Origin: Canna indica
Lineage: Eukaryota; Streptophyta; Magnoliopsida; Zingiberales; Cannaceae
Assembly (NCBI GenBank): GCA_034359265.1
Contig: CP136898.1
Span: 1,428,501 to 1,492,500 of the forward strand
Length of the DNA: 64,000 nt
Direction of reading: 5' to 3'
Positions 44,919 through 58,380 of the stretch are shown here, piece after piece. Position numbers and translations under genes: made by a program. The notes under the pieces are model-generated. The model did no database searches, was not told where the DNA came from, and was given only the letters and a program-made list of their open reading frames with translations. Every line of letters starts with the position of its first letter. Positions within the stretch are counted from its first letter, which is position 1.

Positions 44919-47900
44919 ATGGTTAGTATCCATTTGTTTCTTTCATCGCCTTGGAATTCGGTCATTAGTCATGGCTTCTGATTACTTGTCCGATCTTTTC
45001 GCCTTCTTCTTAGAGGTTGGGAGGGGTTGTTTGCTCCATGATGCTTCCAAATTCTTTTCTCTAATTTCATATATTATTTTTTGATTTTTGAAGCATTAGT
45101 TGCTCATTATTGGTCGTAATTGTCTTCTTATATCCTGAATTTTTTTAATTCTTTGCGGGTTCACTGGAATTAGTATCATTCTGATCATAGTGACAGCTTT
45201 GATACAAAAACGAGAATTTTCTTTCACCATAATGTTCACTAGTACCTAAATGAAGTGATGAGTTTCTCCATAATCCTAATTTTCTTATTTTTTCTTCCAT
45301 TCAATGGGTCTTCTGTTTGTTGTCTATTTAAAATAAATTGGTGACTATGCGCTTAGTTTTAGTTTAATAAGGCAATTGGTTCCGTGAATTCAAGAAAAAA
45401 AGTTGATAAGAAAAAACCGACTCCTTAATTATTTGTTCCGAATAGGTAATTTTGGTGGATGCTGAATTTTGATGTTTTAATTCTTCTACTCGTTGAAGCT
45501 GGGAACTTTATTTTGATTTTCTGCTGGTGACTTTCTATGGTGACAATTTTGCAAAGAATCATTGTCATGTTTGCATAAATTCCAATTGATTATAAAATGA
45601 TGCTAATTCTGAGCATTGACAGCATAAAATGGGAAGGGGACACAGAGATAAAGTTCAACAGTTCATGGCTATAACTGGAACCAGGTAGCTTCTTGCTATA
45701 ATGTGCAACACGTTCTTTAAGTTCTTTAGAAGTCATATAGTTTGTAGAAATAGATAGTTATTATTTTCTAACCTTATCTAATCTTTGGAGAAGCCTCATG
45801 GGATATGAAAATAGCCTGCTCACTGAACTTGCTTAACCTGTATATTATTGCCTTTCTATATTTTATATTTTATCATATTTTGACATGAAATCCGTAATTA
45901 ATCTTTAGATTGAGACACATGGTAGACGGTGGCTTTGGTGTAACGGTAAAGTTATCCCACCCATGATTTGGAGGTTATGGGTTTGAGCCACAGAATCAGA
46001 AAGCAGGGGAAGGTTGTGTACATCAACCCTCCTCAGAGCCCACAAATGTGGGATTGCTTCGTGGTGGTGTATTCTTCCAATTTTTACCAATTTAATATGT
46101 TTTCAACTGACACATGGCTTGGCATATAAGTATATGGACATATAGTTACACAAGTGTGGAGACGTAAAGGAAGGCCTAAAATTATTGTAGAAATCAATAA
46201 ACCATATTCATTTGTATTTTAATGAAGTCAATAGGGTAATTTAGTGGAAATTTTTTTCTCAAATTTCGCTCACTTGATAGTCTCAAATTAAATCTTATTT
46301 TGTGGAGGGGAAATGAGTTACTTTATATCGGGCCATTTATAGTATTTTTACTTTATTCAAGTAATTTGATATTCCCTCGAAAATCAAAATGCCATATAAA
46401 CCAAGCGCAGGAAAGCTAGTGTTTGATTAGATTGACTGACTTGGAATCCTTGAACTAAAACATTCCCATAATGTATTATAAAATAAGTAACATATGATAT
46501 ATAATATAAACATGGATTAATTACAATTTTTTTGTTTCTCTTTTTTATAGCAATCTATCCAAACTCTGATTTGTCACAAATCAATCCTGATTATACTTTT
46601 ACCACAGATCTATCCAATATTACCCTTTCTTGAACACACTGGTATCCTCTCTATATGGCAGTTAAGCTGTGCAGAATGTAAAATCACATCAGCAGCAGGT
46701 TATCTCTTTATTTCCCCAAACCACTAGATCACACTCAGATAAAATTTCCCCAAACCCAGCGTGGCCGAACCAAATTCCTTGTTTCCCCAACTGTTTTGCA
46801 CCTGCCTTAGTCTTGTCCCATTTCATCCACTCCACATTCACTGGCATCTCTGAGCTCCTTGATGAAGTTAAAAAAATGTAGAGATTTCTTGACAAAGAAG
46901 TTTGGAATGGGTTGGAATTGTTAGTTCAAGCACATTTCGCAATTTCGGTGGATTAGATTCAGATTGGTTGGTGAACCAGTGGAAGATAAGCTGATTTTTG
47001 TTAGTCTTTGTTGATTTTTCCACTGACTTCAGCAAATAAAAGGCCAACTGAACTGGGTAGTGAGGAGAAGTTGAAAGAACCTAAAAAATGTGAAGAATCA
47101 TCCATCTAAAAGTTAGCACCCTCCATTGCATTCGACGAGCAATGAACTTCGTGCATGCTAAATCTAGTGTGAGTTTGGTCCACAATTGTGGAAATAAGGT
47201 GCTCACATTGTTGCCAACGTGGTTAATAATTTGCATAGGTCAACTTCTATGTAGGTAGGATGCCAAAAAAATTAACACTAGATTGATTTTTGAGCAAAAT
47301 ATAAAGCACGGGATAGATTTATGGAAAAGAAGTTCTTATAGATTTGTCACAAAAGTGGAACACCAGGTGTGTTTAGTTAATAATCTTATAATTATATGAT
47401 ACATGTCTATACCAATATATGATGGATAAGATAATTCTACTTTAAATATAATGCTATATTGTTAAAGTTACTTTTATGCACAAAACAAACATCTTTATCT
47501 TAACACAACTGTTTCTATAAATTGATCATGCATATTTTTATTTGCAAACTATGACTTGAAATTCATTCATGGTTCCAATATATTGGTAACTTATAATTAA
47601 CTAGTTTCTGGATTAGGTGGTTATTTCCTTATGATTCAATTCAATTCATGATTTGTGTTTCTTTTGTTCATGCATATTTCCACTATCTTTAAGCATATTT
47701 CATTTTTGTAGCGAGAAGGTTGCTCTTCAGGCTCTGAAAGCGAGCGATTGGCATTTAGAGGGGGCTTTTGATATCTTTTACAGCCAACCACATATTAGAA
47801 CTGCCACTGATTCAAGGCATCTTGAAGAGCTCTATAACAGATACAAAGGCAAGTGTTTTTTCCATTGATAATATTTTATTTGTTTTACTGTTGTAACTTC

Positions 47901-50900
47901 ACAAACATTCTAGTTAGTTTAGTTGTCTGTGTACAACTCCCCAATTGCAAAGTTTGGGTTCACTAAATTAGATGGCAATGCATTTGAATGTACTATTGGA
48001 GTTCAGAAGTGCTTTGCTAATTTTGAAGTTTTGATTCTTGTTTGGTTTATTTTCTTATTGCCCTAAGCATCCTAAGTATTTTAAAACCCTTCAACTGTGG
48101 AATTGAGAATGTCAAAGTTTTGCTACTTTGCAATTTTCTAATCCTATTAGTTTCTCAACATTTCAAATTAGTACATTCTTTAAATACGGAATTATTTGGT
48201 GGCTGCAATGATCTGTTCTTTTAAGCTAAAGCATATCCATCATCTTTTTATGTAAGAGACCTAAAGCATCTGCATCTCTTCTCGAAATCCTTCAAGTTAG
48301 CACATATATTGTAGTTATTGGAGTTCTTCACACAGAAATTGTGAGGTTTAAACTGAAAACGGTTGAGGAAGTGTGTCCTAGTGAAGTACTTGATGTTTTT
48401 AGTTAGTATTATTTATCATGCTTCCTTTTTCTGTTGTTTTAGAAGATAATGCATAATGCATTTTGTAATAGTTGAATAGTAACAAACTAACAACTAACAA
48501 ATAAGAACTTGACTATCTTCTGTACTTGTATGCATATAATATCATACACATTGGTTACTCGCTTATACTTTAACGTGTCTTAGGTATGCCTATTTAACTT
48601 GTTTTAGCTCTTTTGAAGGAGGTTAGCTAAGTCTAGGACAGTTAGTATAAATAAAGAATCTGTCAGAAGAAAGCAACATTTAAATGTTCTTTTGATGTTC
48701 AATAAGAGTTTGTAAATTCGCGATTTTATATGATGGTTAGTTGAACATTCATATATAGACGGTTTTGGTGGACAGTAGTAATATGGTACAGGACTTCATA
48801 ATATCGTACATTACGGCTAGTGGACTCTATTCACAGATATTGAATGACTGTTATAGATGTCTGGATTTTCCTCTTTGTAATTTGGCTTTTATTAGCATTC
48901 AAATTTACCAATAAGAACAGCTGTATTCACGGGAAATGGGAAAAAAAATCATAATATGCAATAAAAACAAACTTAGCTAAATTTTGTTATTTAGGATCTA
49001 ACTCTAACAATGATTTTATAGTTGTGATGTTAATTTCTATAGATACTTATGCTTAAGTTCAATACCTTATTCGATGGAATTCCTTTTTTTAAGGAATTCT
49101 TGATCTTGTTATGTCAACAATGATTGAACATAGTTATGATGACATTTGCATTTCCACTGATCTCTTGCATAAACACCAAATTTTTTAACATTAAACATTA
49201 TTCCTCTATTATGATTTAAAGATTATTTCGTTTTTGCATAAATATCTAATTTGGTGCAACTTGTTTCTCAAAGTTACTTTCTTATGATTCATAGATTTAG
49301 TAAAATAAATTATATTTTTTGCAGATCCATATGTTGACATGATACTGGTTGATGGTATCTCTCTTCTTTGCAATGATTTGCAAGTAAGATTTTTGTTCTC
49401 TTTCAGTCTCTTTGCATTGTTATCCAATATGCACAAAGTGGTTTTATGTGGCAACTGGCAAGGAGTTGTGCAGCTTCAATTTCATTAGGCCTTGACTGGG
49501 TTATGGAAAATTTCTGTTGATTATGGAAGATGCTTTAAATAGGCTAATTAGCTATGTTGGCAAAATAATGTTGAGTCATATCTAATAAGGCCTTCGTCTA
49601 ACTTGACAAAACAAATATGAGATATATTATAGAAAGGTTTAATTGTGTTTTTGGTCCCCCAAAATATCACGTTTTTTCCGTTTGGTCTCATTTTTAAAAA
49701 CCTTCCGTTTAGTCCATCAAAAATTATTTTCTTTTCCGTTTGGTCCCTCTGTTAAATTTTGTTGTTAAGTGTCAATGCTGACATGGATTAAAGATAAAAT
49801 GAGAGACCAAACGAAAAAATGGAGATATTTTAAGGGACTAGATGGAAAAAATGTATATTTTAATAACCTAAAGCGTGCGCGCACACATATACATATATAT
49901 AAGTTTTCTCATCTTATTCATCAATATAAAATCTCATCAATTTATTTTTTATTATTTCAAAATATTCATCTCACAAATTAACAATAAATTTACGACTCAC
50001 GCTCGTAAATAAGGGGTGGCGCGAGCGCGAGTCGTAAATTTATCGTAGATTTATGAGGTGAAGATTTTAAAATAATAAAAAATAAATTGATGAGATTTTA
50101 TATTGGTGAATAAAATGAAAACACATATATATAGTTATGTTTTATGTTATTAAAATATATAATTTTCCCATCTAGTCCCTTAAAATATCTTTATTTTTCC
50201 ATTTGGTCTCTCATTTTATCTTTAATCCATGTCAGCATTGACACTTAACAGTAAAATTAACGGAAAGTTAACGGAGGGACCAAATGGAAAAGAGAATAAT
50301 TTTTGAGGGACTAAACGGAAAGTTTTTAAAAAGGAGGGACCAAACGGAAAAAATGTGATATTTTGGGGGACCAAAAACATAATTAAGCCTTATAGAAAAT
50401 TAGAAATATCTTACAAATTGACCATATACTGAAATACTGAATGCCATATATAGTATGTTAAGGAGTTATAGTGCTTCATGACAGATATGATTCTCCTCAT
50501 ACTTACAGCATGCTAATTTTTGCCTTCTCTCAGCCTACATGGCAAACAGTTCATTTCCACCTTCTAAACATATTTTATTTTCATCTGTGTTTTCTTCATA
50601 TAGCTATTGACACACTTTTGGTTCTTGCAGGTAGATCCCCAAGATATTGTTATGGTGAGTGCAGTTATGACATGAAAGCATCTTTTGCATTCCTATATGA
50701 CACTTTGGGGAACAAATTTCTATTTTCCTTAACATTTTAATGCATTTCCATTGGTGATCATAATATATAGTCAATTATTTGGTTGTTAGCATTATTTTAC
50801 CCTCCACTCTTCTTGGTGGTTGAATTTTTAACTTCTTATGTATATGTATAACTAGGAATGGGCAAGCAATACATTCTATATTAACCTTTCTTTCTTATTA

Positions 50901-53900
50901 AAATGTCATATGCCATGCTTGTGCTAGACGGTTGTCATGGTTCAATGCTTTGCTAAACTGTGCTGTTGTGTTCCTAACAACATTATTTGTGGTTATAATG
51001 CTGTGACATATCTCGGTATAGATGATTTCAGTACCATACTACCGTGGCATTTTATAGCATCGACTTGCTATGACACATCAAAAACATATTCATCTGGATA
51101 ATGTTAACTGATTTTTAATTATATGAAAGACTAGCATAACCAATAAAATAGATTTATATCCTTTCTTGATTTGAACTAGGCTGGATTGCGATGGTACTTT
51201 TAATACCTAAATGTTATGAAAGTTTAAAACAGCTTGAAATTGACATGATGATGAAGTTTTCAATCACTTAAGAAGCTTAATATTGGCTTGTTAATGTTTT
51301 TACATAATGTTACCAAGTAGATGGAGTTTATCTTTCCACCTTATATTTGCCTCTTGACATGTAAAAAAAAACATTTGGATATTGATATACAATTTTCTGA
51401 TCACCATCAAAGGGGTTCATAGTATAGCAAAATAGCTCAATGGCAAACTTTTTCTTTGGGAAATCTCTCTTTTACATTACATTATCAGTGCAAATAATGG
51501 ATTGTGGTTGGCCATGATAAACCTGTGGCCCTGCCTTGTGTTAGGTCAAGCCATTACATTCATGTTATGAGGTAATTTTTAGGCAGCTATGACAGCTTTG
51601 TCTAGATTGGAGATTTTTTTTGGATGCTAATAGAGTTTTAAGTTCACTTGACATCAAATAAATTCTGCAAGGTTGTGAAGCCGCTTAGTTCAAACTTCAA
51701 AGTCATTCTAAGACTAGGAAAATATGCTTTTGACTAATTGGCCATATAAGGGTCAATAATGGTGCCGAGGCTCCCACCAGGCCTTACCCATTCATATCTC
51801 TATCTATATTATGCACATTTTAATCACTTTTTATTATTTCATACAAAATCTTCCTAGGTCTTACTAATCAATTCACTTTGTCTAATGTGTATAGGTCTCC
51901 TTTGGAAATGTTGGTATCTTGTCAATATATTTCCTATTTTATCCTGTATCATAGCTATACCAAGTTGTTCATGAATGAGAACACATCTTTTTCTAGTAAT
52001 ACCATTTATTTATGTTAACATTCTAATTATTGGTATACTAACCTTTCCTATATGCTGTTTATTAGCTTCTGCCCAACATTTTGATCTATAAAGCATACTT
52101 CTCTTACAACCATTTTTTTAGTTAAGGAAAACACAATTATCTCACAAGAATCCTGAAGCCTCTCTCAACTTTAACCATGCACTTTTTATTTTATGGACAA
52201 TGCCTTCATCTATTTCTCCCTCTTGTTGAATTGTAGATCCATAATAGTAAAACCTTACTTGTGGAATATCTTATCTATCAATATTAACTGCTTCCTTATT
52301 TCTTATCTCAGGATTCTAAAATGACATTTCTTATATTTAGTCTTGGTTCTGAAAAAAAATTAAGTCCCCCCCCCACACCCAAAATCAAGTTCACTGTTAC
52401 AACAACACCAACAACCAAGCCTTAATCCCATCAAGTTTACAGTTAATTCTAACTAAACTCTCATTAATCATAACAACATCATGGGCACATATTATATACC
52501 ATGAGATTTTATCTTGAGTATATATAGCAAGTTCATTGGTTCATCCTTCTGGACACACTTTCTCTGTAGTCCTTATACAATTAACTATACCCTCCTACCT
52601 ACTTTTATCGTATATATAATTACTAGATATTCCTTTTTTTCTAAAACCCAAAATAAATAAATTACAAGGGACTACATAGTAGTAATTTTTAATGCTAATA
52701 AAATCAGAATATAGAAGCCACATGAGTAAGGCGAGTGATGCTTTAACTTCAAATACTGACTGATTGATAGTAAGCATGGATTCTCAGCTGTGTACAGATG
52801 AAAGGAATTGGATCTTTGCTTTCTTTTTTGGTTTTTTGTACTGCTACTAGTCTTTTTAATTTTACTTTCGGCTCCAAGGTTATTTACTTAAAGACGATCA
52901 ATAGATTAATGGTTGGCTGCTTGCCTTTCAATGTCAAATCTACCATTGGTGATTTGTACCTATATATTTGAAGTCAATTAAATGTTACTTATTATATGTT
53001 TGCGTCAGCCACGTAAAGAAAATAACATGACATGCATTCATCTTTGGTTCTGTTAAATATTTATAAAGTAACTACTGTGTACTCAATATACTAATATTAT
53101 AAGGAATTTTTTTTTCCATGGTTCTAATTTCATCACCAAAACTTTTTTCTATGTTGGTTAGCAAATATTTTTCCATCGAGTTAGACATATCTTAATCAAT
53201 TTTCTTTGTTGGTTGGTTTCCCCAGAAGTGAAAAATGTAGTAGTAAAACAATTTGTTATAACTTTTACTGTTGAAACTCTATTCATTCACAACAAATTCT
53301 GATCTTTCTCAGATTTTTTTCATTAGTGACTGATAATTGCTGCATTTAATTTATTTGGATGTCCACCTTTGGTGTTTATCTTGAATTAATATTCCTTGCA
53401 TCAATGCTACCATCCTTTGTTTTATTTTCAATTTATTTTCCATTTATGTTGGACTTTTTTTGTTAGAATATATATAGTAGCCATCTGGCATCTATAATTA
53501 CGTCGAGTGGCTACTCAAGGAGGTATGAAAAACAAAATTGATGGAACCTCAGGTGAAAGTCAATATGAGGTATACGGTATACCATAAGTTGAAATTTCAG
53601 AAATAATTTTTGTAAGCTCCTGAACTAAAACTGGAATAAGGTAAAGTGTTATTCTGGTTGTAAGGTTTCAACGTCTTTTCTGGTTTTGTCAGTGAGAAAA
53701 AAATATTGGAGTTAAAGGGCTTGCAAATTTGTTTACACCATGGGATTTCTAGGCTACATTGACTCTGTTGTGTAATGAGTCTACTTTCACGAGCTTTTTC
53801 TTGTTTTTCTTACTCTTATTTTCCCCTAATCTGCTTCTATTGTAGAATAGATGATTACTCTAGGTGCTTTATGCTTAAGGATTTACTGAAAAATTATTTA

Positions 53901-56900
53901 GATTAAACTAATTTCAGCCAGTTAATTTGGGGTGTATATGAAAATTGTCATATCTTTTTCTTGTATGAGTACAGTTGGTAGTATCTTGGCACATGAAAGC
54001 TGCCACAATGTGTGAATTCTCCCGGCAAGAATTCATTGGCGGATTACAATCACTTGGGTAATTGTTGATGCAACCATTTTGCCTCTTCATTGATCTAAAA
54101 AGTAGTTTAGAGGTTGGTCATTGATGTTCAGATTATATTTCTAAAAGTAAATTGTCTGATGCAGGATAGATACAATTGAGAAGTTTCGTGAAAAGTTGCC
54201 ATTTATGCGTAATGAGCTAAAAGATGAGCGTGAGTATTTTATATTCTCTACAAATATTTTTTGAGGGGGAATTGTACAGCATCTTTTTATTCCATGATGT
54301 TGTTGAATTTTAAACTGATTAGGTACAAAAATAAATGAATGCTACAAACTAGGAGGGTTTTCTTTTCTAATTTTCATTTATTTTTATTTCTCCCAGAAAA
54401 ATTTCGTGAGATATACAACTTTGCGTTTGGCTGGGCTAAAGAGAAGGTATATTAGATGTTTTTCCATTCAGAGAGCTATGATTTTGTTCAGGTCATTAAA
54501 TATTGTGATTTTCAATGTTATGGCGCATTAATAATTTGTAATATGCTAGTACACAAATTAGAGTAGTTTATTTTTTCATGGAAAGCATATAAGTTATAAT
54601 TATTATGTATGGGATGTTGGTTGCTCTGAAAAACATCTTAAATTTCACTTTATATAAGGTCTGACCCACTATGTTCTTTTGGCACATGTCCATATTGTAT
54701 TTGCCTGCACGCAAAATTGGATACTACTGCTAAGATAGGTTTATTCATATAAACCATGTATAAGCTATCAAAAGGTGTATTTTTCATTTCCTTTTGATTA
54801 AGATGAGTTCAAATGCATTACTTACACGAGGACATGCAGATGTTCGATAAATAAATTGTGTGGTTACTTTTTCTTAAGCTAGTCAATAAGACACTTTTAA
54901 GTGTTATTTAAAACTTAAGCTGGCCTTTTAGGTGTATAAATTTACTGGTTGATTTCTGCAGAAACTTTCATGGTCATATATTTCTTGATCTGAGAATTAA
55001 ATTAATATTATTTTCTTTTGCATGAAAATGCAGTATGCATGTCACTTTAATCTTTTGCACATAATCTTAGTCAGTTCTGCTTTAAACTTTGGCTTGGGAC
55101 ACTGATGTCAAAAGTATCTTTTAAACTTTGTTTAAAGTTGTCATGGCCTTTCAAGTCATTACCATATTTTTGCTTTAAGTTTGGTAGTCTCATGCCTACA
55201 TTAGCTGCTCAATCACTATACAATCACTATTTTAACCAAAAACTTGGTGAATGAGCAGCGTTAGTATAGACCAGTTCATTAGCGATGGTAAGTGTTAAGA
55301 AATTAGTGGGCCTAATTCCACCCCAAAAGCTAGCTCTGTCGGAGATCTAGACCTTCCCCTAGAGCTAGCTTTTGGGGTGGGGTTAGGTTCAAATCCATTT
55401 TCTTCAATATGGTATTAGAGCCACCAATGCCACTAGACTTGTGATGTTGGGCCACCACGCGCAGATGAGTGACGGGAGTGTGTTAGATATTCCACGTCGG
55501 CTGGTTATAAGTGTAAAGTGCTTCTTATAATGATTTGGGCAGTCCTCCCCAAATTTAACATCTAAACCCAGGAAATTTTGAAATTTTTTATTTATGGGTC
55601 TTTAGTGACTAAAGAAAATTAACGGGCTAAAAATTGATTCCATCTAACTACATGATAAGATTTGATTTTTTTAAAGTATTATTTTGAATGGATTATCAGA
55701 TATTTTGATGAGCATCAAAACTCAAAAAGTTTCTGAATAGTAATCCTAGAAAGCTAATCTAAAGAATACAATCACCCTTAGGCAAAAAGGTAGCATCATC
55801 ATCAACACCACCTCAATTGACATCATCCTACGTGTTGCCATTCCCTCTATGAAATTGTGCTATACTAGAACTGGGTCTTTTGTTTACTGCCTATATATGT
55901 ATTGTTCCATTATGATTTTGATTCTATAGATTTTGGTTTAATCCAAATCTAACATGCATAATTTAATGTCATCTGATTTCAAATTTGACCTGCATAATAT
56001 ATTACACTATTTGGAACCAATATTACCATTTCAAATTAATACATTGCAAATAACTAGTGAGGGCCTTGGTTGTTGATAGCAAAGGTCTTGGGTTCATGAC
56101 TTATATAGGAATGGTGGGCCTTATATAGGAGGGCCAAAACAACTACTTTTTTTGCTTTTTGTACATCCAGTACGTGGACATTGTGGACAGAACTACTGAG
56201 TTATCATATTTTGACTGTGCTTGGGTTGGTAATGTATCACCTGCACTACGTAGTAAGGATGGAGACTTTAACCCCCAAGATGATAGAATATATGATTATG
56301 GGGAACCCCATATCATTTTGTCATACATTGTGTATTGTGTTGCAATTTGTTCCTCATGTCTATTTTGTGGGAGTTCATAATCCTTTATTCGCATTGGTTA
56401 TCACATAGACGTGTTTGCATATTCCTAGCATGGCACTCGCTGCAGGGGATAAAACCTGCATGGCTGAGTTGACAGTTAATTTTCTTTTTTTCCTCTTCGT
56501 AATTCGAATTTGAGACTGTTAAATTTGATTGGATGACGAACTTTCCTAAAAGTTTAAGTTGTTGGGAAAGGGATCAATCTTATATTCTTAACACTCCCCT
56601 TCACTCGTGCGCGGGTGAACTTGAGGAGACTAACCCAAGCCTAACAAGTGGATCAATTTAATTGAGGTGAGAAATAATTTTTATAAAATATTGACACTAG
56701 GACCACTAGGAGGATTTGAACTTAGGACCTTCGCTCTAATATCATGTTAAATTTGATTGGATGACCAACTTTCATAAAAGCTTAAGCGGTTGAGAAATAG
56801 ACCAATCTTTACATTTACATTCTTAACGGGGACATTTAACATCACATTCAAATGTTAATTTATTTGTCAGAAGGCTTATGACTTACAAGACACTAATGAA

Positions 56901-58380
56901 AGTGGCTTCCTATTTGCTCATTTCCAGGGACAAAAATCTCTGGCACTTGATACGGCTATTGGCATGTGGCAATTACTGTTTGCAGAACGTCATTGGCCGT
57001 TAGTTGACCATTGGAGTCAATTCTTGCAGGTAGTTTTTACGAAGTTTCTATCATAGTAATGGACAGACCAATAACAATATAGGGAGTCTGACTTAAGGCT
57101 TAATATATCTCAGAGATATGCATATTAGATTCTGTATCATAGCGCATAGATGTTTTATTTGTTTAAATAGATGCATGGATTGTTCTGTTTTCTTTGAATC
57201 CTTTTGCTTATAAAGCACTTCTTGGTCTTCACACAGTATAGTTATTGGTTTGTTCATCTGATATTTGGTGCAACAATCATCTTATTTTATCCATTAATAT
57301 TTTCATTATCAGGCAAGACATAACAAAGCAATACCAAGAGACACCTGGTCTCAGTTACTGGAATTTGCTAAGGTATGTAGCAATCCTTGGTTTCCATGCA
57401 GTTGATAATTTTAATTATATTAACATTTTCAATGGTGCAGTATGTTATATATTAAGCTCTTTGTCGGATAATGTTATTGATTCTGGAAGTAGCAAGTTAT
57501 AATTTGTGTTGGAATTTTGCTTTTCTAGTATATTTGGATTTTTTTTTTCAGTTGTTATTTGTCCCTAGTGATTCATATTATTCTAATGTAAATAGAGTTT
57601 GCAATTTACATGCTTTCTGGAGCGACGAGGACAAAAATATTTTCAAGTTCTAAGTTATGAGATTCAAGAATCTGAATGGCCCATTAGTCTTTCTGGATAT
57701 AGGTACATATATGTGGGATTTTAAACGTCAATTTTCTAAAGCAGGGAAGTAATCCAGTATCATCATGAAGCTGCATACAAGAAGACAAAATTTAAACTAA
57801 AGCAACAGTAACAATTAGTTTTAACATGCATCAAATTTCTGATATACTCTTAGTTGATTTAGATTAATTGTCAGATTAGATAAATCAAATTAATTGTTCC
57901 ATGAATAACCTTCAAAGCTAATTCTAAAGTGACAGCTTTGAGTTAATTTGCCAATACATCTCTAAAGCAAAGACCTAGTGCAAGGTCCATAACCTTTTTC
58001 TTAATAATAATTATATTTAAATCATCACATTTCAAATCTTGCGAAAGACAAGGACATTACTTTATTGGAATCAAACTCAAACCTTTCATCAAAGGCATCA
58101 TGCTGGAATTTCTTAGCCAGCTCACATAACCTCTACTGACCAATCAACTTGCAAACCCATGTCGATGAATGCAAGTTCACGCTGATGGTGAAATTGAAAT
58201 AGCTGTACAATTATATATAGTACAACCAATAGTCATACTTTGTGGATTTTAATTTTCATGGTGCAGACTGTTGATCTCCAACTCTCCAACTATGATGAAG
58301 AGGGTGCTTGGCCCTATTTGATAGATGAATTTGTGGAGTACTTGACGGAGAATGGAATTGTTCAGCGTCCGCAGAATTGA
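44919..58380 (+). CDS. DCN1-like protein (cullin neddylation E3 scaffold)
   Basis: Eleven exons: 44919-44921 (only the ATG), 45623-45684, 47712-47848, 49325-49383, 50631-50654, 53975-54057, 54165-54229, 54397-54446, 56928-57029, 57313-57372 and 58267-58380. They join in frame (759 nt) to 252 aa, normal for plant DCN1-like proteins. Residues 8-45 form a UBA-like domain ([26 protein letters not shown]). The PONY domain spans about 60-245 ([44 protein letters not shown]). Its conserved end is [20 protein letters not shown]1 binds the cullin and the Nedd8 E2 and promotes Nedd8 transfer, switching on cullin-RING ubiquitin ligases. Intron 3 has a GC donor (AAAG/GCAAGT, 47849) and is the only frame-consistent choice. 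The other introns are GT/AG. Introns 2, 4, 5 and 8 hold transposons. Confidence 0.94.
45923..46108 (+). mobile_element. tRNA-derived SINE in DCN1-like intron 2
   Basis: It has a Pol III A box (TGGTGTAACGGTAAAGTT, 45937 onward) and B box (GGTTATGGGTTTGAGCC, about 45973), followed by a tRNA-unrelated body with CATCAACCCTCCTCAGAGCC. It is flanked by GACACATGG at 45914-45922 and 46109-46117, a 9-bp target duplication. Confidence 0.8.
49636..50389. mobile_element. Mutator-type foldback MITE in DCN1-like intron 4
   Basis: The whole 754 bp is one long inverted repeat. The ends GGTTTAATTGTG and CATAATTAAGCC are flanked by identical TTATAGAAA (49627-49635 and 50390-50398). A 9-bp duplication points to Mutator. 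The arms share TTTGGTCCC, CCGTTTAGTCC and CCATCTAGTCCCTTAAAATA motifs, and the centre pairs as TAAATTTACGACTC against GAGTCGTAAATTTA. No transposase. Confidence 0.88.
51755..52600 (-). mobile_element. RTE-type LINE fragment in DCN1-like intron 5
   Basis: Read on the minus strand with frame changes, it gives a remnant of the RT catalytic region ([10 protein letters not shown] for ADDVVLIDES, about 52475). It continues with [44 protein letters not shown] and the closing QRRPI block. The tail with the complement of GGCTCCCACCAGGCC lies at 51770-51785. The order matches plant RTE reverse transcriptases. The RT catalytic Asp is changed and many stops are present. Confidence 0.75.
55287..55600 (+). 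mobile_element. TRIM-like LTR element remnant in DCN1-like intron 8
   Basis: TATGGTATTAGAGCC (55410-55424) is a Met-tRNA primer-binding site. TGTTAGATATTCCACGTCGG (from about 55481), preceded by the purine-rich GACGGGAGTG, is a typical LTR start. The upstream LTR is altered by the hairpin at 55311-55387. Borders are approximate. Confidence 0.5.
55311..55387. repeat. hairpin with 27-bp arms
   Basis: 55311-55337 pairs with 55387-55361 (25 of 27 bases; core CCACCCCAAAAGCTAGCTCT) around a 23-nt loop. It lies inside the TRIM-like remnant. Confidence 0.85.
56517..56829 (-). mobile_element. complete TRIM retrotransposon in DCN1-like intron 8
   Basis: It is 313 bp. Two direct repeats (56517-56593 and 56745-56829) start TGTTAAATTTGATTGG and end TTCTTAACA (last base G in the second), with TG...CA ends. 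On the minus strand the first LTR is followed by ATGATATTAGAGC, close to the Met-tRNA primer-binding site TGGTATCAGAGC, and the second is preceded by the polypurine GAAGGGGAGTG. The flanks GAGAC (56512-56516) and GGGAC (56830-56834) look like a worn 5-bp target duplication. There is no coding capacity. Confidence 0.82.

Noticed and set aside
45925..46000. functional tRNA gene
   Set aside because: A and B boxes are present, but the cloverleaf does not close and the body is SINE-like with a target duplication.
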